This document shows positions 44,601 to 51,611 of a DNA stretch of 51,611 bases, one piece after another. The stretch lies in assembly GCA_017621885.1 (NCBI GenBank), contig JAGASD010000008.1:1-51611 (forward strand). Direction: 5' to 3'. The position numbers and the translations under genes are program-made. The DNA is from Clostridia bacterium. GTDB taxonomy: Bacteria; Bacillota; Clostridia; Oscillospirales; Acutalibacteraceae. Under the pieces are notes generated by a model. That model searched no databases. It had not been told where the DNA came from and saw only the letters and a program-made list of their open reading frames with translations. Position 1 is the stretch's first letter; every line of letters begins with the position of its first letter.

Positions 44601-46472
44601 ACCCTTTGAAATTCCTGAGAAAATATGACTACCGTTGCCCTTGATTATTGCTCTGTCAACAACTGTGTCGGTGCCTTTTTGATAAAGCTTGACTGTTGCT
44701 ACATCTGTTTCATACATACCGGTAATGTCAACAACTACGGTTTTATATGACTCAAGAACAAAGAAATCAACAACATGTTTTCCGTTAATGGTAATGTTTC
44801 GTTTGTAAGGCTCATAGCCATCTATTACAGCCTCAACAACATAATCACCGTTAGGAATATTGGTGAGAGTGAAGGCAGTGTTAAGAGGAAGATTGTTAAT
44901 ATCAAAAGTACCCTGACCGTAAGCCTGAGTTGTTTTTAAAACTGTATTAGACCCTGCTTTATACAGATTAATTGTTATAGGCCTGCCTTCGGGCACACCG
45001 CTGATACGTGCGCTGATATCAAAGGCATTTTTCACCATAGCGATATTATGTGAATAGCTTTCATCGGCAGCTGTTATGTTAAGCTCAGCTTCATAGGGAA
45101 GATAACCCTCTGCAGTTGCCTTGACAGTATAATTAGCTATATCAACAATACCTAGATAATATTCAGAATTACCGGTTACGGTAGTAGCTTTAACAGGGGT
45201 TGAAGAACCTGATTTATACAACTCAACAGTTGTTTTAGTGTTATCGGCAACACCGCTTACAGCACCGCTGATTTCACAGGATTTTACGGGAGTCCAGCCT
45301 ATAGTGAATGTATTAGTTTTACTTAGAACAATATCGCCATCCTTGTCAACAAGGTTAATGGCTTCATTAATTTTATAGTTATCCTTTGCCTGACCTCTTA
45401 AATCAAAATATGCGCCCTTACCTGTTGAAGCGTCAACTGTTGAAGAATGAACAAGTCCGCCGCTGCTGTTATAAACAAAGAAGGATTGTTCAAGCCTATA
45501 CCCTGCATCAACAAATTCCTTTTCTAACGGAACTGCATTGAAATAAAGCGGATATGTCTTTGCTGTAACAAAGCCGAGGAAATGATTATCTTCACCTTCG
45601 GGCATTTTGGGTGATTGTTCTGCAAATTGAGGTGTTGCAACAGCAAATTCCAATCTGTTTTTACCGTAATTTGCAAATTTACTCATACTGTCGATTTTAG
45701 TTACATTCCCATTACTATCAGCTGCATAAAATGTGTTGATAGTAACATCAGAATAATCTACATCATCCAAAAACAACTGTTGTGTAACACCGGTAAGTTT
45801 ATCTGATTCATAAGTATTCTCACATACAAATCGTCCATTATAGATTTCGATATTGTTTTTGTGTTGCATATTTACACTCATATATATGTTTCCACAAACA
45901 CCATTATGCATAATGAAATCGCCATCACCTAAAACCAATTCTGTTGATATAGCACCATCATACATTGTCACCTTTCCGTTTACTCCGGCAGCAACAGTTG
46001 AAACATCTGCACTATCCTTTACAATAAAATCTCCTCTTATGTTGTAGTGATCATTATAATACATTCCACTACCACAAATTGTGTAAGACCAATCCTCACA
46101 GTTATATGGTAAAGTAGTATCATTACCAAACATATCACCGTATATATTAAATTTATAAGAATTTAAATCAATTGTAAGACTACCACCAATATCCATCCAT
46201 TTATTGGTTGGAAATTCATTCCCCGTAACTAAATCGTCATACAATTTCACATATATATCCGGTGACTCAGCGTTGGAAACCGCATCACAAAAATCATCAT
46301 ATGTGTATACTCGATATGGGTCTTCAGCCGTACCCGTACCTGTTGCACCTTCGATGGGGCCGGTTGTTTCATCTGCCGCAGAAGCAGGAATTGCAGTCGC
46401 AGGAATCATTCCCACAACCATTATCACTGCAAGCAGTATACTCAACATCTTTTTAGTCTTACTGTTTTTCAT
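41700..46472 (-). CDS. Large secreted multidomain protein with dockerin-like repeats
   Basis: The 1590-residue protein has a signal peptide (about 1-33, ending ASA). Residues 40-280 form a poorly characterised beta-rich region. Several PEGA/carboxypeptidase-regulatory-like units span about 395-650 (such as NIPNGDYVVEAVIDGYEPYK). A Big_2 domain lies near 890-960 (WSSSNENIVTVDNNGNVTAL). A repetitive beta-helical region at about 975-1275 (GRIALESGKINIDCTGTAF, ADGRLNIFAE-like turns) resembles Cthe_2159-type carbohydrate-binding proteins. The last 140 residues hold four calcium-loop-like repeats (DNNYDGELDIYDYQQL, DLDLDGSIDVLD, DYDGDGYEYTETD, DLNYNGAVDEQDL), suggesting two dockerin modules. No catalytic domain is recognised. 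It is probably a surface adhesin or cellulosome-type component beside the secreted GH3. Confidence 0.8.
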   Translation of the reverse strand: MKNSKTKKMLSILLAVIMVVGMIPATAIPASAADETTGPIEGATGTGTAEDPYRVYTYDDFCDAVSNAESPDIYVKLYDDLVTGNEFPTNKWMDIGGSLTIDLNSYKFNIYGDMFGNDTTLPYNCEDWSYTICGSGMYYNDHYNIRGDFIVKDSADVSTVAAGVNGKVTMYDGAISTELVLGDGDFIMHNGVCGNIYMSVNMQHKNNIEIYNGRFVCENTYESDKLTGVTQQLFLDDVDYSDVTINTFYAADSNGNVTKIDSMSKFANYGKNRLEFAVATPQFAEQSPKMPEGEDNHFLGFVTAKTYPLYFNAVPLEKEFVDAGYRLEQSFFVYNSSGGLVHSSTVDASTGKGAYFDLRGQAKDNYKINEAINLVDKDGDIVLSKTNTFTIGWTPVKSCEISGAVSGVADNTKTTVELYKSGSSTPVKATTVTGNSEYYLGIVDIANYTVKATAEGYLPYEAELNITAADESYSHNIAMVKNAFDISARISGVPEGRPITINLYKAGSNTVLKTTQAYGQGTFDINNLPLNTAFTLTNIPNGDYVVEAVIDGYEPYKRNITINGKHVVDFFVLESYKTVVVDITGMYETDVATVKLYQKGTDTVVDRAIIKGNGSHIFSGISKGDYTVEVSANGFKTKTSNLYIYSNDSVKGVSFEMELDPSKVDFDFGTQTPSVTDYEKENGITNMGLVFEAPSFSFTADQLNYKYLDMGYSVTTDIDVWYSDSVVGGGDTNHSWTCSVYDYGTKRVVEKVILLDPDGKEIATISHTYTFTYLPLRFSTQKPSVTADEAAAGVTNLGTLTTAPTFSFSAVPIDSSALINEGYSIKAKTEAYQGDILVYSADNGDPYIHAYQYQGKVVQTIELYKNDELLGTKSHTYNFNMEFPEGTLTLGNDFLSIEEGTTQRIAAVVMPEDLANALRWSSSNENIVTVDNNGNVTALQAGSAIITASLPDGTKAYCPVLVTASDVLVYVGGVGLREGEYLAERSSIPTSDSRPADNYAYLSTVDGKLTLTLCNYNYEGTGTFISNRLTYGIYSSADLKIVAEGNSTIGPVTAPLERYTSYGIGEGETISIKSDDYSTLTIKGVNTGIDLARYLFIGGNLNMTDVAGGVSGGNTIGRIALESGKINIDCTGTAFNLIGGELAFDGAKVKINCNSGIRFVRTGNLWINAGRLNIFAENSGIQIKSGDGFQMDNGIVLVDAEYNAIAAEDTLTINGGYMLLRSFNTASDSTYSAINGSGTVTLGTGITGKGALGSEGSSNLTNYSESYKKHFDYLVFSESGINSYLKQPEGGAVEKGETLTVNWELTFTPVRLVLRTNNGSTNTYTELDVKTTSLDLPILPDGGYYLIQAYFATSSYIPSDRFYVTEVTTTIKGNIESYLGDSEFITLTLYDNNMDIPYYQYTLPGSTTSYSFPAVPYGEYVIVAEKPGHDTAAVFLICKGETCYVDISMVLLTDNNYDGELDIYDYQQLINVTLSDEYEDEPDDVYWYSLFYDLDLDGSIDVLDASIMELVINGHRNITDVYNILKGDYDGDGYEYTETDINSMYTALSDIDAYAKQMSTAQKIAADLNYNGAVDEQDLAILKRKFSYLV

Positions 46473-46550
46473 TATAAAAACCTCCGTGTTTTTAGCGGTT
46501 AGCTTCCAGACTCCAGCTGCCAGAAATTAGTTCCTTGTAATAGTAAATTT

Positions 46551-46579
46551 ATTATCCTGAATATTTTTATCTCTTACAA
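46551..46579 (-). promoter_or_regulatory. Promoter of the 1590-residue protein gene
   Basis: On the - strand: -35 TTGTAA (46579-46574), 17-bp spacer and -10 GATAAT (46556-46551), giving an untranslated leader of about 70 bases. Confidence 0.6.
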
Positions 46580-46617
46580 TTAAAAGCTAATTCAGAACGA
46601 TAAAATTATTGCCACAA

Positions 46618-46680
46618 TGCTGGTGGCTAATGGCTGTTAGCCGGTAGCTATGAGCTGTTAGCCGGTGACTATGCCACTAG
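46618..46680. repeat. Short tandem GCTGTTAGCCGGT repeats
   Basis: The 13-mer GCTGTTAGCCGGT occurs at 46633-46645 and 46654-46666, a 21-bp period, flanked by degenerate copies (GGTGGCTAATG, GGTGACTATG). This is the only structured part of the 362-bp gene-free stretch 46473-46834 apart from the promoter and a terminator. Confidence 0.5.
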
Positions 46681-46768
46681 GGCATAATAATTCCATTTTC
46701 ACATTTAAATTATATCACCATACAAAAAATTGCACATCGTACTTTAGTGCAAAAAAGCAAATTTTTAC

Positions 46769-46800
46769 AAAAAAAGCCGCCGTGGCAATAGCCCCGGCGA
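46769..46800 (-). terminator. Terminator of the lipoprotein gene
   Basis: A GC-rich stem (GCCGGGGC / GCCACGGCGGC, imperfect) in the leftward transcript is followed by seven U residues. Confidence 0.8.
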
Positions 46801-46834
46801 CAATTCAACTTACATTCTAAAGAAAAATTAAAAT

Positions 46835-47809
46835 TTAGCATATTACAATTGTTTCAAGAACTGAATTTGCCTGTTCAAGTGTGCAGTTTCTTACTTCGAT
46901 TTCTGCAATCTTACCTGTTGAGGTTGCAATAAGCAAATAGTTGAGTGTATCGCTTACTGCAAGGTGCTGGTAAGTATTTTCGCCTATTTTAAGTTCAACA
47001 AACTCTTTAACGTCGTAACCTGAAGAAACAATTGATTTGCATTGCTCCATATCAGATGAAAGCTGAAGGTCATCTATCTTAATGGTTACAACTGTTCCTA
47101 TTTCGGGATTTTCAAGAAGAATTGCATCGTTTGTTGTTGCTCCGCCGTCAACCCAACCGTCGCAAGGTGTAATTTTAACATAACCCTTGGGAGTTTTCAT
47201 AGCAACATTTTCAACTTTTTGGGTTGTAAGCTTTATGGATTGAAGAACAGCTTTTACTTCTTCAGTTGCGTAAAGGGCTGCATATTCTTCTTCTGAGCCT
47301 GAGCCATCGTTCTGCTCAATCTCAATCATAAAGAATTTTGTCTGATTTACGGGCATTACCATTGTAATAGCATTATCAAACTTCTGTCTTACATAAGCAT
47401 CTGTGCCGTTAATCTTTAATTCTTCATAAAGAGGATCCAGATCAAACTGGCTGAAATAATCGTGCACATCATCATATGCCGAGGTGTTTATTACACCAAA
47501 GGCAAAAGCAATGTGATAATCAGTAGCTTTAAGTGCGCCACATTTTTTGTGGATTTCCTGATAAAGGAAAGAGTTGCCCTGATCTTCTTCAGTATAAGTG
47601 AAGCTTTCGGGGTACTGAAGAGTTACTGTTGCATCATTATCGTTAGTTAAAGTCAAATCCTTTAAAACTACTGCTGCATCCGTGCTTTCAACTTCAGAAG
47701 CATCGGGATTTTCAGTATTGCCTCCATCGTCTTTACTACAGGCTGCAAAACAGCCGATAACAAGTATAAGAGCAAGTAAAAGAGAACCTATTTTTAAATA
47801 CTTTTTCAT
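46835..47809 (-). CDS. Putative lipoprotein of unknown function
   Basis: A 324-residue protein with a lipobox (GCFAAC, cysteine near residue 26) after a hydrophobic segment, then an acidic low-complexity stretch and two similar beta-rich halves (about 50-180 and 190-324). Each half is built around a strand-rich core like MKTPKGYVKITPCDGWV. No family is recognised. The second in-frame ATG (47809) is chosen because GGAGG is nine bases upstream; the first ATG is only three bases from it. It is the last gene of the TPM/zinc-ribbon/SPFH cluster and may be its surface component (inference). Confidence 0.75.
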   Translation of the reverse strand: MKKYLKIGSLLLALILVIGCFAACSKDDGGNTENPDASEVESTDAAVVLKDLTLTNDNDATVTLQYPESFTYTEEDQGNSFLYQEIHKKCGALKATDYHIAFAFGVINTSAYDDVHDYFSQFDLDPLYEELKINGTDAYVRQKFDNAITMVMPVNQTKFFMIEIEQNDGSGSEEEYAALYATEEVKAVLQSIKLTTQKVENVAMKTPKGYVKITPCDGWVDGGATTNDAILLENPEIGTVVTIKIDDLQLSSDMEQCKSIVSSGYDVKEFVELKIGENTYQHLAVSDTLNYLLIATSTGKIAEIEVRNCTLEQANSVLETIVIC

Positions 47810-47857
47810 TTTCATGTACCTCCATTTTTATAAAATTTAATTAAAGCAAATTACTTA

Positions 47858-49036
47858 TCAGAATGTTGAACTGCCACCGCCGTGACTTCTTCCGGAAGAG
47901 CTTGTGTGTGTATCGTTATCATTATCCTTGGGCTTTGCAACTCTTGTAACTTCGGAATTAACAAATACTTCATCGCTGCCTGTGATAATCATGCTACCGG
48001 GTCTTGCGTAAACGGACGCGTTAGCCTGCGGTCTTACGGATTTATTACCGCTTGACATTACCTTAGGTACCGCAAAGCCTATAAGCATACCGAAAACAAT
48101 ACTGAGAATAATCCACATGGGACTTACAGATTTATCGTGAGCACCTTCAGCAAGCTCGATATATGTATTGAATGCTCCAATGTAGTCACTATTTGCAAGC
48201 TTCGATTTAATGGGTTCTTCAAATTCAGACCACAGGTAATCAGAAACGCCTGTGCCGTGGGTTGAAATGCAAATTTCACGGTTGCCTTCCGCACCATCCT
48301 TGTAAAGCAAAATCATACCGTCATCATTATCACCATAGCCATAACCATTATAATCATAATAATCATCTGCATAAGCCTGAGCTGTTTTGCCATCAAGGTC
48401 ATTAACTGTGATAATGGAAATTTCTGACTTATAGGTATCTGCAAATGTCCGGAGTTTAGCAGTTAATTCAGACTCCTGCTCTGCTGTAAGAACATCTGCA
48501 TTATCAACTACAAGGGGATGCTCTTTTTCAACAGGAACAAAAGCAGTTGTTTCTGTTGGTTGTGCTGTCGTGGCTGCTGCACCACCGCTTGAAATGATTT
48601 TTTCAGCTTCATTATAGTATGCAATAAGCCCATCTGCATAAGTATCACAATCATCGTAAGCGCCCCACAAAGCGAAGCGTTCACTTGTTCCGAACATTGC
48701 CTCAGCTTTACCGAAAAGATAATATGAATATGTAGAATCCTTTACATTATGTGTGAAAATCACACCATCTTTTGTATCAGTTGAAGCATTGTATATTTCG
48801 CGACAATAATCGGTTGTTGTGCCACTTTTAGAAACGTCACTTGTAATGGCAAACATTACGCAAAAGCCGTATTTAGATTCAATGTTCTCTGCAAGGATTT
48901 CTGCCTCTTTCCAATCTGCGTCATCAACAAGACCTTCGTTTTCAACAACGTACATTTTGGTTTCAGCAGATACGGAAATAACAAGCGTAAACAACATAAC
49001 TGAAGCCAATAAAACGGCTAATACTTTCTTTTTCAT
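47858..49036 (-). CDS. TPM-domain membrane protein with two TPM-like units
   Basis: The 392-residue protein has a signal peptide (about 1-24). A TPM domain lies at about 172-310 (VVDNADVLTAEQESELTAKL, EISIITVNDLDGKTAQAYADDYYDYNGYGYGDNDDGMILLY). A membrane helix (about 316-335) follows, and the C-terminus ends GRSHGGGSSTF, the family's usual Gly/Ser tail. Residues 30-150 look like a second, diverged TPM unit. TPM proteins act in the envelope or in photosystem repair; B. subtilis YdjH is one. GGAGG precedes the ATG. The gene sits between the zinc-ribbon protein and the lipoprotein. Confidence 0.88.
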   Translation of the reverse strand: MKKKVLAVLLASVMLFTLVISVSAETKMYVVENEGLVDDADWKEAEILAENIESKYGFCVMFAITSDVSKSGTTTDYCREIYNASTDTKDGVIFTHNVKDSTYSYYLFGKAEAMFGTSERFALWGAYDDCDTYADGLIAYYNEAEKIISSGGAAATTAQPTETTAFVPVEKEHPLVVDNADVLTAEQESELTAKLRTFADTYKSEISIITVNDLDGKTAQAYADDYYDYNGYGYGDNDDGMILLYKDGAEGNREICISTHGTGVSDYLWSEFEEPIKSKLANSDYIGAFNTYIELAEGAHDKSVSPMWIILSIVFGMLIGFAVPKVMSSGNKSVRPQANASVYARPGSMIITGSDEVFVNSEVTRVAKPKDNDNDTHTSSSGRSHGGGSSTF

Positions 49037-49048
49037 TTCCGCACCTCC

Positions 49049-50125
49049 TTAAAGCAATGAAATCAGGCATGATATTCCGCAGAATAATGCACTCAAGCCT
49101 AAGCCGAGCAATAAACCAAATTTATTAACGGCTTTTTTATCTGTGGGGATATCACCCACAAATTTACCGGTCTGTCCATTCATAGCAAAGGTATATTTAT
49201 CGCCATTCCATGATGTGTTCAAAATCCAGACAGGATACAGAGCGTATTTGTAAAATCCGTTGGCAACATTCATATTAACAGAATTTGTTTCTAATCTTGT
49301 GTAACCTTCAACAGTTTGTTTGAAGGCATCACTTGCACTTTCACGAATTCTCTGATTTGCTCTTTCCGTACTGTCTTCTACAGTTACATCGTATTTATCA
49401 GAAAGGTAACCCGAAAGATATGCGGTATTGAAATCTACCGCATCATTAATATTGAATGGCTCAATTGACTCCATAAGATCGTCAGCCATTTTGGTTGAGC
49501 CATCAACGGGTATGTTATCAAAACCGATGCTGCCGCTTCTGTATATATCAAAGTGAGATGTTTCGGTATAATCATAATCACTGTCAGACCACGTCCTGAC
49601 TTTTTGACCATGATAGTAAACCTCGGCAACTGCATCGCAAGAGAAAAGCCAATGCGGAACATAAACCCCCTTGATTTCGTCAATATGGTTTTCTTCTTTA
49701 AATGCTTTAGGCACAAATTTCTTTGTTGAAATGTGCTTTTTCAATGCTGCCTTAGCCGCATTTTTATCAAATTTAAAAGGAATAACCAAATCGGGACGCA
49801 AGGCGCCGGAAAATTGGCCTTTCATAACAACAGGATTGTCACAATAAGGACAACTTGATGCACCGGTTGTCTGGTCGGCAATAATCTCACCACCGCATGA
49901 ATTGCATATATAAACATTCATTCCGTTTGTTTCGCCATCATTCCAACCGGAGTTGCTTGCACTCCAGTTAATAGCATCTATAACGTTTGATTCAGATGCT
50001 GTGTTGTCCTCTGCAGGAATGTCAAATTCTGCGTCACAGAAAGGACATTTAAGCTTCTGTGCACCTACGTTGAATTCGACACCACCACCGCAATTAGGAC
50101 ATTTATGTTCTAATACTGTTGCCAA
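49049..50125 (-). CDS. TFIIB-type zinc-ribbon membrane protein
   Basis: A 358-residue protein with two N-terminal zinc ribbons (HKCPNCGGGVEFNVGAQKLKCPFC and CNSCGGEIIADQTTGASSCPYC), a central soluble domain (about 100-320, with VYVPHWLFSCDAVAEVYYHG) and a C-terminal membrane helix (about 335-356). This matches YdjG-type proteins of Firmicutes. Initiation is at TTG (50125), which has AAGGAG at 9 bp; the upstream TTG is too close to it. It lies 12 bp upstream of the TPM gene. The ribbons may bind nucleic acid or protein partners. Confidence 0.85.
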   Translation of the reverse strand: MATVLEHKCPNCGGGVEFNVGAQKLKCPFCDAEFDIPAEDNTASESNVIDAINWSASNSGWNDGETNGMNVYICNSCGGEIIADQTTGASSCPYCDNPVVMKGQFSGALRPDLVIPFKFDKNAAKAALKKHISTKKFVPKAFKEENHIDEIKGVYVPHWLFSCDAVAEVYYHGQKVRTWSDSDYDYTETSHFDIYRSGSIGFDNIPVDGSTKMADDLMESIEPFNINDAVDFNTAYLSGYLSDKYDVTVEDSTERANQRIRESASDAFKQTVEGYTRLETNSVNMNVANGFYKYALYPVWILNTSWNGDKYTFAMNGQTGKFVGDIPTDKKAVNKFGLLLGLGLSALFCGISCLISLL

Positions 50126-50162
50126 AAATACCAACTCCTTATTTTAAATTTCACATTTATGA

Positions 50163-51032
50163 TTACTGCACACGAGTGCCGCAATTTGTACAGAATTTAC
50201 CGCAACCTAAAGGTGTACCGCATTCAGGACAGAAGTCACCACCCTGTTGTACCGGCTGTTGAACAGGCTGCTGAGGCTGAGCCGTTGCACGCACATAAGG
50301 ATTACCCTGTGGCTGTGTATTCATATTCTGCTGAGCCGCATTAGCCGCAACCTGATTGAAAAACGCATTTACACCAGCTGCGACGCTATTAATTCCTGCA
50401 CCGGCTGAATGAGTAAGCGGATTGTAGCCGGAACCAAACCCGAATATATTCATAATCTGGGCAGCTATTGTCTGATATTTGTTGTATTCAAGTGAATTTC
50501 TGTCTTTAACGTAATACGGATTAAGTGTTATGTTGAAATCATCAAAGAAGGGATTATTTATGGTGAATTTAAGTGTGAAATTATATGAGTACTCATATTT
50601 TGGCGGATTATAGCTTATCTGATTTCCTTCCCGATCCCTTGTGTAAATTTCTTTTCTGTTTTCATCAACATCAAGACCGCAACCTGTAACCTGAGAAAAG
50701 GGGATTACGTCCGGATTTTCTGCAAACCATTTGTCAGAACCGGGCTTTTCATCAGAAACAACAAAGGTTTTTGCGTTGTCATCAAAATAGAATTTTTTAT
50801 GTTCACCCAACGTCAATGTCGGATTAAAGCTTTTTAACGCAACTTTATTCTGTTCACGATATTCAAGGTGAGCTTTAATATGTTCAACTGTTGAATGGCG
50901 ACGGTCATCACAGAATGGTGAAAGCTTTTTTGCGCAGTCCTTACAAAGATTTCCGTCTTCAAGCTTTCTGTTACCTAAAAGACCGATTTTTTCACCACAA
51001 ACATCACAAAATTTCTTATCAAAAAGACCCAT
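50163..51032 (-). CDS. DUF4428 protein with C-terminal zinc ribbon
   Basis: The 289-residue protein starts with a DUF4428 zinc-binding segment (CDVCGEKIGLLGNRKLEDGNLC, then CKDC). A beta-rich region with KFYFDDNAKTFVV and VIPFSQVTGCGLDVDE (about 75-180) follows. A Gln/Pro linker leads to a C-terminal zinc ribbon (CPECGTPLGCGKFCTNCG). The function is unknown; it sits between the SPFH-like and zinc-ribbon genes. GGAGG precedes the ATG. The same C-terminal ribbon type recurs in its neighbour, suggesting a shared partner. Confidence 0.85.
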   Translation of the reverse strand: MGLFDKKFCDVCGEKIGLLGNRKLEDGNLCKDCAKKLSPFCDDRRHSTVEHIKAHLEYREQNKVALKSFNPTLTLGEHKKFYFDDNAKTFVVSDEKPGSDKWFAENPDVIPFSQVTGCGLDVDENRKEIYTRDREGNQISYNPPKYEYSYNFTLKFTINNPFFDDFNITLNPYYVKDRNSLEYNKYQTIAAQIMNIFGFGSGYNPLTHSAGAGINSVAAGVNAFFNQVAANAAQQNMNTQPQGNPYVRATAQPQQPVQQPVQQGGDFCPECGTPLGCGKFCTNCGTRVQ

Positions 51033-51052
51033 AAAAATTACCTCCGTTTATT

Positions 51053-51611
51053 TTACTGAGCATCATTACTATCAAAAACATCGCCACATTCAGGGCAGAA
51101 TTTGGGCGGATTATGAGGGTCCTCAGGCTTCCAACCACATTTATCACACTGGTAAAGAGGCGCGCCTGCAGGCTTCTGGCTACCGCAATTCTGACAGAAT
51201 TTACCCTTATTTACTGCACCGCAAGAACAGCTCCAGCCTTCATCTGCCGGTTTCTTCCCACCGCAGTTAGTACAGAAATTACCACTTACAGTTGCACCGC
51301 AGGAGCACTGCCAGCTATCAGCAGCGGGTGCAGGTTGTGCTGCTTGTTGTGCCTGTTGCTGTTGGTTTCTCATCTGATAGAATTGCTGAGCAGCGTTGAA
51401 ACCACCGCCCATACCATTTGCCATGCCCATTCCCATAAAACCTGCCATAGCTCCATTGGGATTATTAGCAGCAGCAAGCGTTGATTCTGCCATCATACCT
51501 GCCATAATAAATGGGTCGGAACCCGACTCAGCACGATCCTCCATAGCTTTGATTTTCTGAAGATCTTCTTCAGTAAGGGTAATCGGATTAAGAGCGATGG
51601 ACTCAACAGAA
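51053..51611 (-). CDS. SPFH/virion-core-like protein, C-terminal part
   Basis: The coding frame stays open to the right edge of the window, so only the C-terminal ~185 residues are visible. They comprise a helix-rich end of the SPFH/YdjI-type core (LTEEDLQKIKAMEDRAESGS), a Gly/Met-rich tail, and three zinc ribbons (CSCGATVSGNFCTNCG, CSCGAVNKGKFCQNCG and CDKCGWKPEDPHNPPKFCPECG). YdjI-like proteins are membrane-associated scaffolds. Downstream lies the DUF4428 gene, then the zinc-ribbon and TPM genes, in the manner of B. subtilis ydjGHI. A PspA-type gene may lie beyond the edge. Confidence 0.8.
   Translation of the reverse strand, partial: SVESIALNPITLTEEDLQKIKAMEDRAESGSDPFIMAGMMAESTLAAANNPNGAMAGFMGMGMANGMGGGFNAAQQFYQMRNQQQQAQQAAQPAPAADSWQCSCGATVSGNFCTNCGGKKPADEGWSCSCGAVNKGKFCQNCGSQKPAGAPLYQCDKCGWKPEDPHNPPKFCPECGDVFDSNDAQ

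Noticed and set aside
1-51611. CRISPR arrays, tRNA, rRNA and complete insertion sequences
   Set aside because: No regularly spaced repeats, cloverleaf-like or rRNA-like segments, or transposase genes were noticed by eye; a dedicated scan could still find a tRNA or small RNA.

Overview
The window reads as a chromosomal segment of an anaerobic, endospore-forming member of the Clostridia, most likely an uncultured gut or rumen Oscillospirales/Ruminococcaceae-type bacterium. The grounds are AT-rich DNA with strong GGAGG ribosome binding sites, TTG/GTG starts, sporulation genes (a spoIIM-like gene, a cwlD-like amidase, a SpoIVFA/SpoIVFB-like pair), an archaeal/fungal-type aspartate-semialdehyde dehydrogenase, a domain-permuted GH3 glucosidase and dockerin-like repeats. 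No rRNA, tRNA, CRISPR array, prophage or complete insertion sequence was seen.

Left part (1-23.1 kb) is mostly housekeeping. A noncoding block rich in inverted repeats (1-420) precedes a leftward lysine/DAP operon (asd, dapA, dapB) interrupted by a small MITE-like element. Divergent from it run queA, tgt, yajC, a TIGR04086 membrane protein and spoIIM. Then a long leftward set follows: a Xer-type recombinase with a DUF2726 protein, a DUF6873-like protein, radA, a cwlD-like amidase, the TIGR03960/TIGR03936 radical-SAM pair, an O-antigen ligase-like protein, the SpoIVFB/SpoIVFA-like pair, an ABC-F ATPase, manA, a DEDDh exonuclease and a membrane-embedded M28 peptidase.

Middle part (23.1-38.6 kb) is accessory metabolism. 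It holds a cytoplasmic GH95 fucosidase-type enzyme, a phenylacetate-CoA ligase with a double-ACT partner, and a divergent locus built around a 20-bp perfect palindrome. On one side of the palindrome is a DHDPS-family aldolase paralogue. On the other is a three-gene operon of GNAT, a polytopic membrane protein of unrecognised family and a GH110-like beta-helix enzyme. A HAD phosphatase/PanE-like pair and an MFS/small membrane protein/SH3 operon follow. Next is an N-acetylhexosamine kinase-nucleotidyltransferase operon in which both genes are broken, one by a single-base frameshift in an A-run and one by an in-frame TAA. GH95, GH110-like and NahK-like functions together suggest (inference) intracellular salvage of fucosylated and alpha-galactosylated host-type glycans, with the amino-sugar branch apparently lost recently.

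Right part (38.8-51.6 kb) is cell-surface and envelope. It contains a secreted GH3 with the two catalytic domains in swapped order and a 1590-residue secreted protein with a Big_2 domain, a beta-helical carbohydrate-binding-like region and four dockerin-like calcium loops. The last block is a leftward SPFH/virion-core-like (cut by the window edge) - DUF4428 - TFIIB-type zinc ribbon - TPM - lipoprotein cluster resembling the B. subtilis ydjGHI envelope-stress genes.

The best candidates for an undescribed system are the palindrome-centred DHDPS-like/GNAT/polytopic-membrane/GH110-like locus (27.5-32.3 kb) and the decaying kinase/nucleotidyltransferase operon. All family names here come from motif recognition by eye, not from database searches.
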